Below, one piece after another: positions 7,535-15,366 of a stretch of 22,104 nt of DNA. Position numbers and translations under genes: made by a program. The notes below the pieces were generated by a model. It did not search any database. It worked only from the letters and a program-made list of their open reading frames with translations, and was not told the DNA's origin. Source of the DNA: UBA5486 sp036744795 (GTDB lineage: Bacteria > Bacillota > UBA4882 > UBA10575); contig DAIOHK010000037.1 of NCBI GenBank assembly GCA_036744795.1, positions 1-22,104 of the forward strand, in the 5' to 3' direction. Numbering within the stretch: position 1 is the stretch's first letter; the number at the start of each line of letters is the position of its first letter.

Positions 7535-9805
7535 TTATATTACTATTCTTTCCTTAGCAATTTCTGCTTGGATATCTACCATCCGCTTAAAATTTCCATC
7601 TTTACTCATCAATTCCTGATGGGTACCTTCTTCTACAATTTCACCCTTTTCCAGAACCAGTACCCGATCGGCATTACGAAGAGTAGATAAGCGGTGAGCA
7701 ATCGCAATTGTTGTCCGGTTTTTTATCAATCGATCAATCGCCTCTTGAATTGTTTTCTCCGTAACAGTATCAACAGATGAGGTTGCCTCATCTAAAATAA
7801 GAATCTTAGGGTTCTTCAAGATCGCCCTGGCAATGGAAATCCTTTGCTTCTGTCCACCGGAAAGTCCGACTCCCCGCTCACCAATAAGGGTATCATAAGC
7901 ATCAGGAAACTCCATAATAAATTCATGGGCATTGGCCGCATTCGCCGCCCAAACAATCTCTTCCATCGAAGCTTCCGGTTTACCATAGGCGATATTCTCG
8001 GCAACCGTGCCAAAAAAGAGAAATGGTTCCTGAAGTACAAATCCAATCTGTGAACGAAGAGATTTCAAATCAACATTTTCAATATCATATCCATCAACCA
8101 GGATTACACCTTTATGTGGTCGGTAAAATCCCGCCACTAAATTAACTAAAGTCGATTTTCCGGAACCACTAGCCCCAACCAGGCCAATCATCTCCCCGGG
8201 TTTGATCCGGAGATTAATATTTTTTAAGACTTCTTCCTCAGCTTGATATTGGAAAGAAACATTATCAAATACAATCTCTCCTTTGACACCAGAAAGAATT
8301 ATATTCCCCTCTTTACTCTCAAATTCTGGCTTTTGGTCTAAGACTTCAAAAACCCGTTCAGTAGCTGTAATCGCCCTTTGATACTGACCACTCAAATTGC
8401 TTAGACTCCGAATCGGTTCGTAAAAACGCCACATATAACTAATAAAGGCCATTAAGGTACCAACACTTAGGCCTAAGTCATTAATCACCCGGTAACCCCC
8501 GTAACCCCAGATTAGGACTGCACCCAAAGCCGTAGTCACTGAGATGGCAGGAAAGAAAATCGCCCGGTGCTTGATTGCCCGGATCTCTTCATTAAAATAG
8601 GCATTCATTGCTCCCTGAAACCTTTTGATTTCTTCTTCTTCCTGAGAGAAAGCCTTTACTACCCGGATACCTGGGATTGTCCCTCCCAGTACGGCATTCA
8701 TATCCGAACGGCGCCTCCAAACTCGACGGTAAACCTTCTTTATTTCTCTCTGATACTTCTTGGTCCCAAAGAATATTATGGGGGTAGGTAATAAGACAAT
8801 CAGTGCCATCTTCCCATCCATACTAAAGAGAATAAAGGTAATAATTACAAGGGAGAAGACCTCAACAATCACTTGTTCCAGACCGTTAATTACAAAACGC
8901 TGTATCTCCCGGGTATCACCTGTCACCCGCGTCATTATCGAACCGGTCATCCGCTTATCATAGTAAGAAAGGCCCAACTTATGAAGGTGAGTATAAACAG
9001 CAGAGCGGAGATCATATGTAATCTTCTGTCCTAACCAGGATAATTGGTATGTTCTTAATCCTTGGAAAACTGCCCGACATAGATGAACCAATAAAATAGC
9101 AAGGATCACTATTTTTATCAGGTCTATTCGTTTTTTTACAATGACTTCATCAAGCATAAATCTCTGCAAGTAAGGGGGGATCAAATTGAGAAAACTGTAG
9201 CAAAAAGTAGTAAAAAACATTAAGATTATCCTACCCCAATAGGGTTTAACATAAACAAAAAGCCGGGCAAAAGTCTTATGCCTACTATCACAGCGCGGAC
9301 AAAAAGAAGAGTCTTTTGCATAAGGCGTTCCACATTCCGGGCAGCGTTTATCCCCGTAAACCTTCACCTCTTCATTCGCAAAAAACTCCTTATCCAAATC
9401 AAAACTTTCTTTCCTAACAGCCTTCTGTAAAAGCTCCAGAAAAATAGTGAACATTTTTAAATATTTTCGCGTAAAACGGACTAATTCGATAACGCCTTTT
9501 TCGGTTGTAATCTGGATTAATCCTGCTCCATAAAAATTCAGCAATTGTACATCTTTTATCTGCTTTAAATGGTAATGGCGGATTTCAATCTGGTCATTAT
9601 CTTTCTCCATAATGAAAATCCGTTTAGTAGTTAGTACTAACCAGACCTCAGCGTATCGACCTTTTAGGTTAAGATTGGAAGCGATTAATAATTTAGGTTC
9701 TTCTTTGCATTTTAATTTAGTCCGGCAGACTTCATAAAATGCATAAGGAAAATCCCGAGTAGGATCAAGCCTCAGTTGATTCCAAGATGCATAATCATTA
9801 TCCAA
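7535..9805 (-). CDS. ABC exporter (fused permease-ATPase) with N-terminal extension and zinc ribbon
   Basis: 756 aa, longer than the ~580 aa of an ordinary half-exporter. Residues 1-145 form an extra soluble domain rich in beta-type segments (VWLVLTTKRIFIME, GLIQITTEKG), resembling a PH-like domain. Cys155/158 and Cys169/172 (CPECG, CPRC) form a zinc ribbon. A type IV exporter membrane domain follows at about 180-470, then the ATPase: Walker A GASGSGKST (544-552), Q-loop Gln592, signature LSGGQ (648-652), Walker B ILILDE (668-673), switch His704. It acts as a dimer in the cytoplasmic membrane; substrate unknown. The start is TTG at 9805, the only plausible in-frame start because a stop lies four codons upstream. 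It is the first gene of a pair with DUF1854, matching the cyanophycin-associated transporter arrangement known from annotation. Confidence 0.9.
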   Translation of the reverse strand: MDNDYASWNQLRLDPTRDFPYAFYEVCRTKLKCKEEPKLLIASNLNLKGRYAEVWLVLTTKRIFIMEKDNDQIEIRHYHLKQIKDVQLLNFYGAGLIQITTEKGVIELVRFTRKYLKMFTIFLELLQKAVRKESFDLDKEFFANEEVKVYGDKRCPECGTPYAKDSSFCPRCDSRHKTFARLFVYVKPYWGRIILMFFTTFCYSFLNLIPPYLQRFMLDEVIVKKRIDLIKIVILAILLVHLCRAVFQGLRTYQLSWLGQKITYDLRSAVYTHLHKLGLSYYDKRMTGSIMTRVTGDTREIQRFVINGLEQVIVEVFSLVIITFILFSMDGKMALIVLLPTPIIFFGTKKYQREIKKVYRRVWRRRSDMNAVLGGTIPGIRVVKAFSQEEEEIKRFQGAMNAYFNEEIRAIKHRAIFFPAISVTTALGAVLIWGYGGYRVINDLGLSVGTLMAFISYMWRFYEPIRSLSNLSGQYQRAITATERVFEVLDQKPEFESKEGNIILSGVKGEIVFDNVSFQYQAEEEVLKNINLRIKPGEMIGLVGASGSGKSTLVNLVAGFYRPHKGVILVDGYDIENVDLKSLRSQIGFVLQEPFLFFGTVAENIAYGKPEASMEEIVWAANAANAHEFIMEFPDAYDTLIGERGVGLSGGQKQRISIARAILKNPKILILDEATSSVDTVTEKTIQEAIDRLIKNRTTIAIAHRLSTLRNADRVLVLEKGEIVEEGTHQELMSKDGNFKRMVDIQAEIAKERIVI

Positions 9806-9950
9806 CTTTACCCATCACATCCTTACTATTTTTTTCCCTAATTAATACTGTACTAAGTTAATTGTAATATAAATTTAAGGAGAGGGGAAATAAATTACCT
9901 ACTTTAAGCTGAGTTTATCAAATCTTTAACAATTTGGATTATATCAAACA

Positions 9951-9986
9951 AAAAACGGTAGACCAGTAACTGATCTCCCGTTTTTT
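9951..9986 (-). terminator. Terminator after the amidase gene
   Basis: Long hairpin with outer AAAACGG/CCGTTTT, then AGA/TCT and CAGT/ACTG, broken by two single mismatches. On the minus strand it runs into TTTTTTGTTTG about 20 nt beyond the amidase stop. It also has T on the plus strand. Confidence 0.8.
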
Positions 9987-10006
9987 CAATTTTCGCTCTA
10001 ACCTCT

Positions 10007-11269
10007 TTAATTTACCATCTTCCCGATATCGGCAAGTTCAGGTCTTGGGGTTAAAGGTTCATCCAGTAAAAAATGTCCACCTAAAGTTGAACTTTTTTCT
10101 CCATCTACCAGAATTATTACTTCCTCTAAATCAAGATTGACAGCTATAGTATTAACCAGACTATAAATTGCCATCAATTCTGATGCTCCTCCCCCATCGA
10201 TTATCTTCCCTAACTCGGAGCTAAGATCAATAATTGCCGTCTTGCCCTCCAGTCGAATACTTCTAATCCAGTTCCCTGGCGGTAGACAAGGTAAAAGAGC
10301 ACTACCTTCCCCTGGACCTCTGAGAAGTTCTTCCAGAAGTTTCTTTCCGCTCTCAAGGTTTTTCCCCTTTTCCAAGCCGATAACCTCTCGTTCTTCCAGA
10401 CAAAATTCCAGATCTTCATTGTTTGGAGTAGCAAAAAACAGCTGCGCCGTTCCGGGAGGAAGTTGAGGAGGAGGCGGTTCAGGATAGACCTTTCCTCTTT
10501 GGCTTTTTCCTGCGATGACTGGATTATCTTCGGTAAGCTGCACCGAAAGATACTCCGCAGTTCCATAAAAAATTGCTTCAGCCAGCTTTTCTCGGTATTC
10601 ATCATTAGCCAAAAACTCTTCTTCACGAGGATTGGAGATAAAACCTACCTCAACTGTAACCGATGGCATTTTTGTATTCTTCAGGATCATATAATCAGCA
10701 CTTTTTGCCTTCCGCCGGTTCGGTCCTAGTTTCGTAACCAAACTTCTTTGAATAGCTTCAGCTAATAATTTACTCTTAGGATTTTTGCTATCATAAAAAC
10801 ACTGGGCACCGGACCAGATCGACTGGGGAAAACTATTTACATGAATACTTAATAATAGATCCGCCTTACTTTCATTAGCCATTTTTACCCGATAGACGAG
10901 ATCCCGCCGTTTCTTTGATAGATTACTTGGTCCATTTTCCCCGCCATAATCAAGATCCTCTTCTCTAGTCATAATTACATAGACCCCAACCCGGGAAAAA
11001 TATTTTTTCAGCCTTAAAGCAATATCCAAATTTACATCTTTTTCCCGAAGGCCGGTCCGGCCGATGGCTCCTGGATCCCTTCCTCCATGACCCGCATCGA
11101 TTACTATTGTTTTTCCGGAAATAGCAGATGGCAAAAGAGTTGTTGTTGGAACCTTTTTCTCAAATTTCAACCAGCCATAGAAAAACCCTAACACTAAAAG
11201 AACTAATATAAGAAAGAAATATTTCTTCTGGAATACAATATTTACTATAAAAAACTTTTTATCTACCAT
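10007..11269 (-). CDS. N-acetylmuramoyl-L-alanine amidase (Amidase_3) with C-terminal GerMN domain
   Basis: 420 aa, membrane-anchored. It has a short cytosolic N-terminus, one hydrophobic helix (about 17-33), then an Amidase_3 zinc hydrolase domain that cuts the muramic acid to L-alanine bond of peptidoglycan. Zinc ligands and catalytic residues are seen: His61 (DAGHGG), Glu76 (LREKD), His143 (SIHVNS), Glu207 (VEVGF). A proline-rich linker (PEPPPPQLPPG) leads to a GerMN domain (about 285-405, GPGEGSALLPCLPPG then IDLSSELG and LVNTIAVNL). GerMN occurs in spore germination protein GerM and lipoprotein LpqB. The combination suggests wall turnover in sporulation or division. The ATG at 11269 has GGAGG eight bases upstream; the GTG at 11278 overlaps that site and is rejected. 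Confidence 0.92.
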   Translation of the reverse strand: MVDKKFFIVNIVFQKKYFFLILVLLVLGFFYGWLKFEKKVPTTTLLPSAISGKTIVIDAGHGGRDPGAIGRTGLREKDVNLDIALRLKKYFSRVGVYVIMTREEDLDYGGENGPSNLSKKRRDLVYRVKMANESKADLLLSIHVNSFPQSIWSGAQCFYDSKNPKSKLLAEAIQRSLVTKLGPNRRKAKSADYMILKNTKMPSVTVEVGFISNPREEEFLANDEYREKLAEAIFYGTAEYLSVQLTEDNPVIAGKSQRGKVYPEPPPPQLPPGTAQLFFATPNNEDLEFCLEEREVIGLEKGKNLESGKKLLEELLRGPGEGSALLPCLPPGNWIRSIRLEGKTAIIDLSSELGKIIDGGGASELMAIYSLVNTIAVNLDLEEVIILVDGEKSSTLGGHFLLDEPLTPRPELADIGKMVN

Positions 11270-11369
11270 AATAACCACCTCCGGACATCTTTTATAAAAC
11301 TATGAGACCTTTTTGGTAAATAGAAGTAATTTGAATAAACCAAACCGCAAAAACCCAATTTTCCCCTAT

Positions 11370-11398
11370 TTGACCAATCCAACCAAAAAGTTTATAAT
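11370..11398 (+). promoter_or_regulatory. Sigma-A-type promoter of the GNAT-like gene
   Basis: -35 TTGACC (11370-11375), 17-nt spacer, -10 TATAAT (11393-11398). The leader of about 75 nt contains the half-site GCAATTCCTTA (11450-11460), which can pair CAATT with AATTG just before the GGAGGG ribosome binding site. Confidence 0.8.
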
Positions 11399-11478
11399 CA
11401 ATGTAACAAGAACGCAAATTATCACAAATAATAAGGATACATAAAGTATGCAATTCCTTAATAATTGGAGGGTTTCTA

Positions 11479-12612
11479 ATGGATAACATTTCCATTAAAC
11501 CTGTACTGACCAGAAGAGATATGCGAGAATTTCTCTTATTACCTTGGAGTATATATAAAAAAGACCCTTATTGGGTTCCCCCCTTACTTAGTGATTTAAA
11601 AAGAAAATTAGATCCCAGATTCAATCCCTTACTAAGCAAAGGACCTTACCGTCTTTTCTTAGCCTGTGATTCTGTAGGAAGGCCTTTAAGCCGGTTGTTA
11701 GTCGGTGTTGATCAGATGATCAATCAAGCCAAAGATAAAAATGAAGGTTACATTTCACTTTTTGAATCCTGTAATGAAAAAGCGGGTATTCTTCTTCTGA
11801 ATCATGCTTGTGAATGGCTTCAATCTCTTGAAATGGAAGTCAATCTAGTAAAAGGGCCCATCTCACCAACTAAGGGAGATGACTTCCGGGGACTTCTGGT
11901 TTGGGGATTCGATTCCCCTCCGGTGTTAATGAATTCTTATAATCCTCCGGAATATGCCAGTTATTTTGAGAAGACTGATTTTGTTAAAGATATTGACCTT
12001 TTTGCTTATCATTACAATCTAAAAAAGATGGATACGAGAAAAACTGAGCGGGTAGTAAACTACGCTCAAAAAAGATATGGTTTTCAGGTAAATGTACTTA
12101 ATCTTTCTCAATTAGAAAGCGAATTAATGGATATCAAATATATTGTGGAAAAAGCAATGCCTGAAGACTGGGAGGACCTTGTGCCCCCGAACATAGAGGA
12201 ACTTAAAGCTATGGCCCTACAAATGAAAGATCTGGCTATTCCCGATTTAATCCCAATTGCCCGGAGCATTAAAGGAGAACCGATCGGATTTGCCGTTACT
12301 TTACCGGATTACAATAAAGTTTTACAGCAACTTAATGGCCGTCTCTTCCCCATCGGCTGGGCCAAGTTCCTTTTAAACCGGCATCGGATCTCAGGAGCTA
12401 GAGTTTTTATTCTCTTTGTAATTCCGGAGTTTAGAAAAAAAGGAGTCTCTGGAACTATCTTTTACCACCTGCTACTCAAAGCCAAAGAGCTTGGTTTTAC
12501 TTACGGTGAAGGCTCCACCATCGGTGAACTGAATATGCCAATGCGTCGCGATGCTGAAAGGGCTGGCGGACTACATTACAAAACCTACCGTATATATAAG
12601 AAAGCCCTTTAA
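11479..12612 (+). CDS. GNAT-like N-acetyltransferase superfamily protein, substrate unknown
   Basis: 377 aa, cytosolic. The N-terminus KPVLTRRDMREFLLLPWSIY followed by KKDPYWVPPLLSDLK is typical of a widespread uncharacterised family annotated as GNAT-like (YghO type). The C-terminal third has features of an acetyl-CoA fold: GEPIGFAVTLPDYN, then RVFILFVIPEFRKKGVSGTIFYHLL, where RKKGVSGTI sits at the position of the pyrophosphate-binding loop, and a final GEGSTIGELN segment. No substrate can be named. The start has GGAGGG seven bases upstream. It is monocistronic, with its own promoter and a weak hairpin overlapping its last codons (12601-12625, AAAGCC/GGCTTT then TTTT). Confidence 0.75.
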   Translation: MDNISIKPVLTRRDMREFLLLPWSIYKKDPYWVPPLLSDLKRKLDPRFNPLLSKGPYRLFLACDSVGRPLSRLLVGVDQMINQAKDKNEGYISLFESCNEKAGILLLNHACEWLQSLEMEVNLVKGPISPTKGDDFRGLLVWGFDSPPVLMNSYNPPEYASYFEKTDFVKDIDLFAYHYNLKKMDTRKTERVVNYAQKRYGFQVNVLNLSQLESELMDIKYIVEKAMPEDWEDLVPPNIEELKAMALQMKDLAIPDLIPIARSIKGEPIGFAVTLPDYNKVLQQLNGRLFPIGWAKFLLNRHRISGARVFILFVIPEFRKKGVSGTIFYHLLLKAKELGFTYGEGSTIGELNMPMRRDAERAGGLHYKTYRIYKKAL

Positions 12613-12638
12613 ATTTAAGGCTTTTAGCTCAAAAATAA

Positions 12639-12677
12639 AAACCCATTCCTAAAGCGTTGACTTTTGGGAGTGGGTTT
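12639..12677. terminator. Hairpin overlapping the speD promoter
   Basis: A 12-bp stem (two or three wobbles) between 12639-12650 and 12666-12677, AAACCCA / TGGGTTT at its base, loop 15 nt. It lacks a T run on the plus strand but has A-rich DNA to its left, so as a terminator it would work on the minus strand. It may help end the GNAT transcript; it also contains the -35 box of speD. Confidence 0.45.
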
Positions 12678-12685
12678 GCTATTAT
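12657..12685 (+). promoter_or_regulatory. Sigma-A-type promoter of speD
   Basis: -35 TTGACT (12657-12662), 17-nt spacer, -10 TATTAT (12680-12685). The predicted start at about 12692 leaves a leader of about 180 nt before the speD ATG. Confidence 0.82.
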
Positions 12686-12690
12686 ATGCT

Positions 12691-12850
12691 TGTTTAAATA
12701 TGTAAACAAGGAGGATTGAGAGGAGAGACGTTAAATCCCAAATAATTGCATAGTCCTGATCTAACATATATCCCGACAGCTTCAAAGTAAGCACATCGGG
12801 TAAAGGGAAATCAGGGTGCTTATGGGTCAAAGCGTTCATCCTAACCCATT
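12691..12850 (+). promoter_or_regulatory. Structured 5' leader of speD, candidate cis-regulatory RNA
   Basis: Several nested pairings are seen. A 5'-terminal hairpin is TGTTTA (12691-12696) / TAAACA (12703-12708). CCTGAT (12755-12760) pairs with ATCAGG (12810-12815) and encloses CCCGA (12772-12776) / TCGGG (12796-12800), which itself encloses GCTT (12779-12782) / AAGC (12789-12792). ATGGGT (12822-12827) pairs with ACCCAT (12844-12849) just before the ribosome binding site. It does not match SAM-I, SAM-II, TPP or ykkC-type motifs as I know them. The pairings are by eye only. Confidence 0.4.
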
Positions 12851-12872
12851 AATATTTGTGAGGTGAGGTGGA

Positions 12873-13232
12873 ATGAAAGTTTTTGATACTGTAGGTGCTC
12901 ACGTTTTGGCGGATTTTTGGGGGTGCGATTTTAAATTGCTCAATGACGCGGATTTCTTAATGACCAACCTGCGCCAGGCCGCCAAAAATGCCAATATGAT
13001 TATATTGGCAGAGAAAGCCCACAAATTTGAACCCCACGGGTTTACTGGTCTCCTATTACTTGCTGAAAGCCATCTTTCCATTCATACCTATCCGGAAAGA
13101 GGTTATGCAGCAGTTGATGTGTTTACTTGCGGAGGCGGAATGACCAAAAAAGCTATTGAACACTTGAAACTTGTTTTATACCCTACTACAGTCAAGGAAA
13201 CATTGATCAAGCGGGGAATACCCGAAAAATAG
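12873..13232 (+). CDS. speD: S-adenosylmethionine decarboxylase proenzyme
   Basis: 119 aa, the short bacterial/archaeal class (SpeH type). It makes decarboxylated AdoMet, the aminopropyl donor for spermidine. The proenzyme self-cleaves between Glu65 and Ser66 in LLLAESHLSIHTYPE, turning Ser66 into the pyruvoyl group; His71 and Cys86 (FTCGGGM) are in the positions known to assist processing and catalysis in the Thermotoga enzyme. The ATG is preceded by GAGGTGAGGTGGA. It is monocistronic: no spermidine synthase follows, and a strong terminator lies just downstream. The dedicated promoter and long structured leader suggest separate regulation. Confidence 0.97.
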   Translation: MKVFDTVGAHVLADFWGCDFKLLNDADFLMTNLRQAAKNANMIILAEKAHKFEPHGFTGLLLLAESHLSIHTYPERGYAAVDVFTCGGGMTKKAIEHLKLVLYPTTVKETLIKRGIPEK

Positions 13233-13253
13233 AATTTTTTTAACCAAAATTAT

Positions 13254-13276
13254 GCCGGATTTTTCCGGCTTTTTTT
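13254..13276 (+). terminator. Intrinsic terminator of speD
   Basis: GCCGGA (13254-13259), 4-nt T loop, TCCGGC (13264-13269), then seven T. A textbook rho-independent terminator 22 nt after the stop. Confidence 0.93.
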
Positions 13277-13337
13277 ATCTTTAAAACTAACCATGATTTT
13301 ATTTACCTTGGGGGATAATATACTCGAAACTCGTTGC

Positions 13338-13483
13338 TAGTCGCTCGTATGAACGACAGCCTGCCTTTGCGGTTTCTGAAGAAATTCTCGCGAACCAGGA
13401 AACAACCTCTGACCTGGTGGAAATTACAACTTAAATGAATTTTCACCCTTTCATGTACCCCAGCTTGCCGTGGTGAGCGACTA
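13338..13483. repeat. Structured dispersed repeat, copy with the shared 46-bp module
   Basis: Bounded by a perfect 9-bp inverted repeat, TAGTCGCTC (13338-13346) and GAGCGACTA (13475-13483); the right end resembles the right arms of the hairpin repeats at 128-164. Inside, 13376-13421 matches 20619-20664 at 40 of 46 positions with no gaps. In this copy ACCAGG and CCTGGT within the module can pair. The small minus-strand frames across both copies differ mainly at first and second codon positions, so the conservation is not coding. Confidence 0.7.
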
Positions 13484-13555
13484 CCCATAAAACGTAAGCT
13501 CCCAGTCTTTTATTGGAGCAAAAAATAAAACTGCTAAAAACTATTATAGCGATAA

Positions 13556-13574
13556 GTGACTAAGTTTGAGTCAC
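13556..13574. promoter_or_regulatory. Palindrome upstream of ku, possible operator
   Basis: Perfect inverted repeat GTGACT (13556-13561) / AGTCAC (13569-13574) with a 7-nt spacer, 6 nt before the AGGAGG of ku and just after a -10-like TATTAT (13542-13547). No convincing -35 was found. It could be a repressor site or a leader hairpin. Confidence 0.45.
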
Positions 13575-13593
13575 GAGATTAGGAGGTTTTACG

Positions 13594-14412
13594 ATGCGTA
13601 CCTTATGGAAAGGGGCAATCAGTTTTGGTCTGGTTAATATCCCGATTAAAATGTATTCCGCCACCGAACGAAAGCAAATAAGTTTTAACCAGTTACATGC
13701 TTCTTGCAAAACTCCGGTGCAATACCGGAAATACTGTCCGGCCTGCCAAATTGAGGTTGGTCCGGATGAGATTGTCAGGGGTTATGAATATGAAAAAGGC
13801 CGGTACGTCGTTTTACGCGATGAAGACTTTGAACTTCTTCCCGGGGAGAATACTAAAACTGTAGATATCCTTGATTTTGTTAACCTTTCCGAGATTGATC
13901 CGGTTTATTATGATAAAACCTATTATCTGGAACCAAATCCCGGCGGGGAAAAAGCCTATGCACTTTTAAAAACAGCTATGCAAGAGACGGGTAAAATTGC
14001 AATTGCCCGGGTAATGATCCGGTCAAAATCAGCTTTAGCTTGTATCAGGGTATTGGGAGAATTATTAGCCATAGAGACAATGTATTTTCCGGATGAGATC
14101 CGCTCTGCAGAAACACTTACTACACAGATTAAAAAGCCGGAGCTGCACCCTAATGAGATCAGTATGGCCAAGAGTTTAATTGAAAATCTTTCTTCTCATT
14201 TTCAGCCGGAGAAATATTCTGATGAATACCGGGCTAAATTAATGGAAGTAATCCAGGCAAAAATTGCTGGAGAAGAAGTAGCCATCCCTACCGCCCCAGA
14301 AACTGCCAAAGTTATTGATCTGATGGAGGCTCTCCGTGCCAGTCTGGAAGCTACTGAAAAAAAAGAGCCCCAAACTCCTGCCAAGAAAGGAAAGAAAAAG
14401 AAGATCGGTTAG
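13594..14412 (+). CDS. ku: Ku protein, bacterial non-homologous end joining
   Basis: 272 aa, the usual bacterial Ku size. A homodimeric ring that threads onto DNA double-strand ends and recruits ligase. The N-terminus MRTLWKGAISFGLVNIPIKMYSATE is diagnostic, followed by a CPAC-type segment (YCPACQIEVG), the core beta-barrel region, PNPGGEKAYALL and LLAIETMYFPDEIR. The C-terminus is lysine-rich (KKGKKKKIG), as in Ku tails that contact DNA. AGGAGG lies 7 nt before the ATG. It directly abuts the ligase gene with no spacer (TAG then ATG), implying translational coupling. In Bacillus the equivalent pair is expressed in the forespore; no such promoter could be confirmed here. Confidence 0.97.
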   Translation: MRTLWKGAISFGLVNIPIKMYSATERKQISFNQLHASCKTPVQYRKYCPACQIEVGPDEIVRGYEYEKGRYVVLRDEDFELLPGENTKTVDILDFVNLSEIDPVYYDKTYYLEPNPGGEKAYALLKTAMQETGKIAIARVMIRSKSALACIRVLGELLAIETMYFPDEIRSAETLTTQIKKPELHPNEISMAKSLIENLSSHFQPEKYSDEYRAKLMEVIQAKIAGEEVAIPTAPETAKVIDLMEALRASLEATEKKEPQTPAKKGKKKKIG

Positions 14413-15366
14413 ATGAAACTTCCTTTACAGATCCCTCCAATGCTAGCAGTAGCAGCAGAACCCTTTAATTCCCCGGACTACCTTTTTGAGATCAAATGGG
14501 ATGGCCTGAGGTGTCTTGCTTTTCTGACAAACACTACTCTTTTGCAGAGCCGAAACTTAAGAGAGATCTCTTTTCAATACCCGGAACTAACAGACCTCCA
14601 TAAGAAAGTTAAAAAATCAGGTACGATCCTTGATGGTGAGGTTATAGTTTTGGAAGCAGGTAAACCCAGTTTCTTTCGGCTCCAAAGTAGAATGCACGCC
14701 ACCTCCGAGCAGAGTATCAAATATGGGATGAAAAAGCATCCCGTCATCTATGTGGTCTTTGATCTCTTATATTCTGAAGGAAAACCCCTGATGAATCTCC
14801 CTCTTTACCAAAGACAGGAGCTTCTTTATTCTATACTCATCCCTGAGGAACATCTGATTATTAGCCAGACCATCCCTGAACAAGGTCTTGCCCTTTATTC
14901 TCAAGCAGTTAAATTGGGCCTGGAAGGAATAGTAGGCAAAGAAAAAAACAGTCCTTACCTACCAGGGAAAAGAAGTTCAGCCTGGCGGAAATCAAGAATA
15001 ACTAAAAGTGCCAACTTTGTAATCTGTGGCTATACAACCAACCCAAAAGGCCGGGAAGATCTTTCTGCCCTAATTATTGGTGCCTATGCTGGCAAAGATT
15101 TACTCTCCTATGGCCTGGTTGGAACCGGCTTTTCCCAGGCGGAAATCGACTATCTTCTTAATCTCTTTAAGCCTTTGATTATTAATAATTCCTGCTTAAC
15201 CCATCCTATTAAGCTCCCTCTTTACCGAGTAAAGTGGCTTCTACCACAATTGGTCTGTGAGGTTGAATATCTGGAAGTGACCGGAGACAATCATTTACGC
15301 CATCCCCTTTATAAAGGTTTAAGAAAACTGGAACCAAAGGAATGCCAGGTAAGTAAAATCAAGTAG
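14413..15366 (+). CDS. ligD: ATP-dependent DNA ligase, stand-alone LigD ligase domain
   Basis: 317 aa, covering the ligase catalytic core plus OB domain of LigD only; the polymerase and phosphoesterase domains of multi-domain LigD are absent and not encoded nearby. It seals double-strand breaks with Ku. Nucleotidyltransferase motifs: I EIKWDGLR with adenylated Lys28, IIIa-type YVVFDLLY, IV LEGIVGKE, V WRKSRITK. The OB-fold end is seen in GLVGTGFSQAEI and CEVEYLEVTGDNHLRHPLYKGLR. Its start codon immediately follows the ku stop; the A/G-rich end of ku offers only weak ribosome binding, so expression probably depends on ku translation. No clear terminator follows; an AT-rich inverted-repeat element lies downstream. 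Confidence 0.95.
   Translation: MKLPLQIPPMLAVAAEPFNSPDYLFEIKWDGLRCLAFLTNTTLLQSRNLREISFQYPELTDLHKKVKKSGTILDGEVIVLEAGKPSFFRLQSRMHATSEQSIKYGMKKHPVIYVVFDLLYSEGKPLMNLPLYQRQELLYSILIPEEHLIISQTIPEQGLALYSQAVKLGLEGIVGKEKNSPYLPGKRSSAWRKSRITKSANFVICGYTTNPKGREDLSALIIGAYAGKDLLSYGLVGTGFSQAEIDYLLNLFKPLIINNSCLTHPIKLPLYRVKWLLPQLVCEVEYLEVTGDNHLRHPLYKGLRKLEPKECQVSKIK

Noticed and set aside
11292..11495. 67-residue minus-strand frame between the amidase and GNAT genes
   Set aside because: It lies over the GNAT promoter and start, lacks a ribosome binding site and resembles no known protein.
12753..12780. CCTGATCTAAC resembling part of a TPP riboswitch
   Set aside because: The other conserved THI-box blocks (CTGAGA, the GCGTAGGGA end) are absent and the downstream gene is not a thiamin gene.
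12624..12839. 71-residue minus-strand frame in the speD leader with a hydrophobic stretch
   Set aside because: No usable ribosome binding site (the purine run touches the ATG), no family resemblance, and it is antisense to the speD promoter and leader. A minus-strand hairpin with T-rich DNA at its end (12639-12677) leaves slight doubt.
13303..13488. Small minus-strand frames at 13303-13488 and 20546-20728 with similar peptide text
   Set aside because: The similarity comes from the DNA repeat. Base differences fall mostly on first and second codon positions, and there are no ribosome binding sites.
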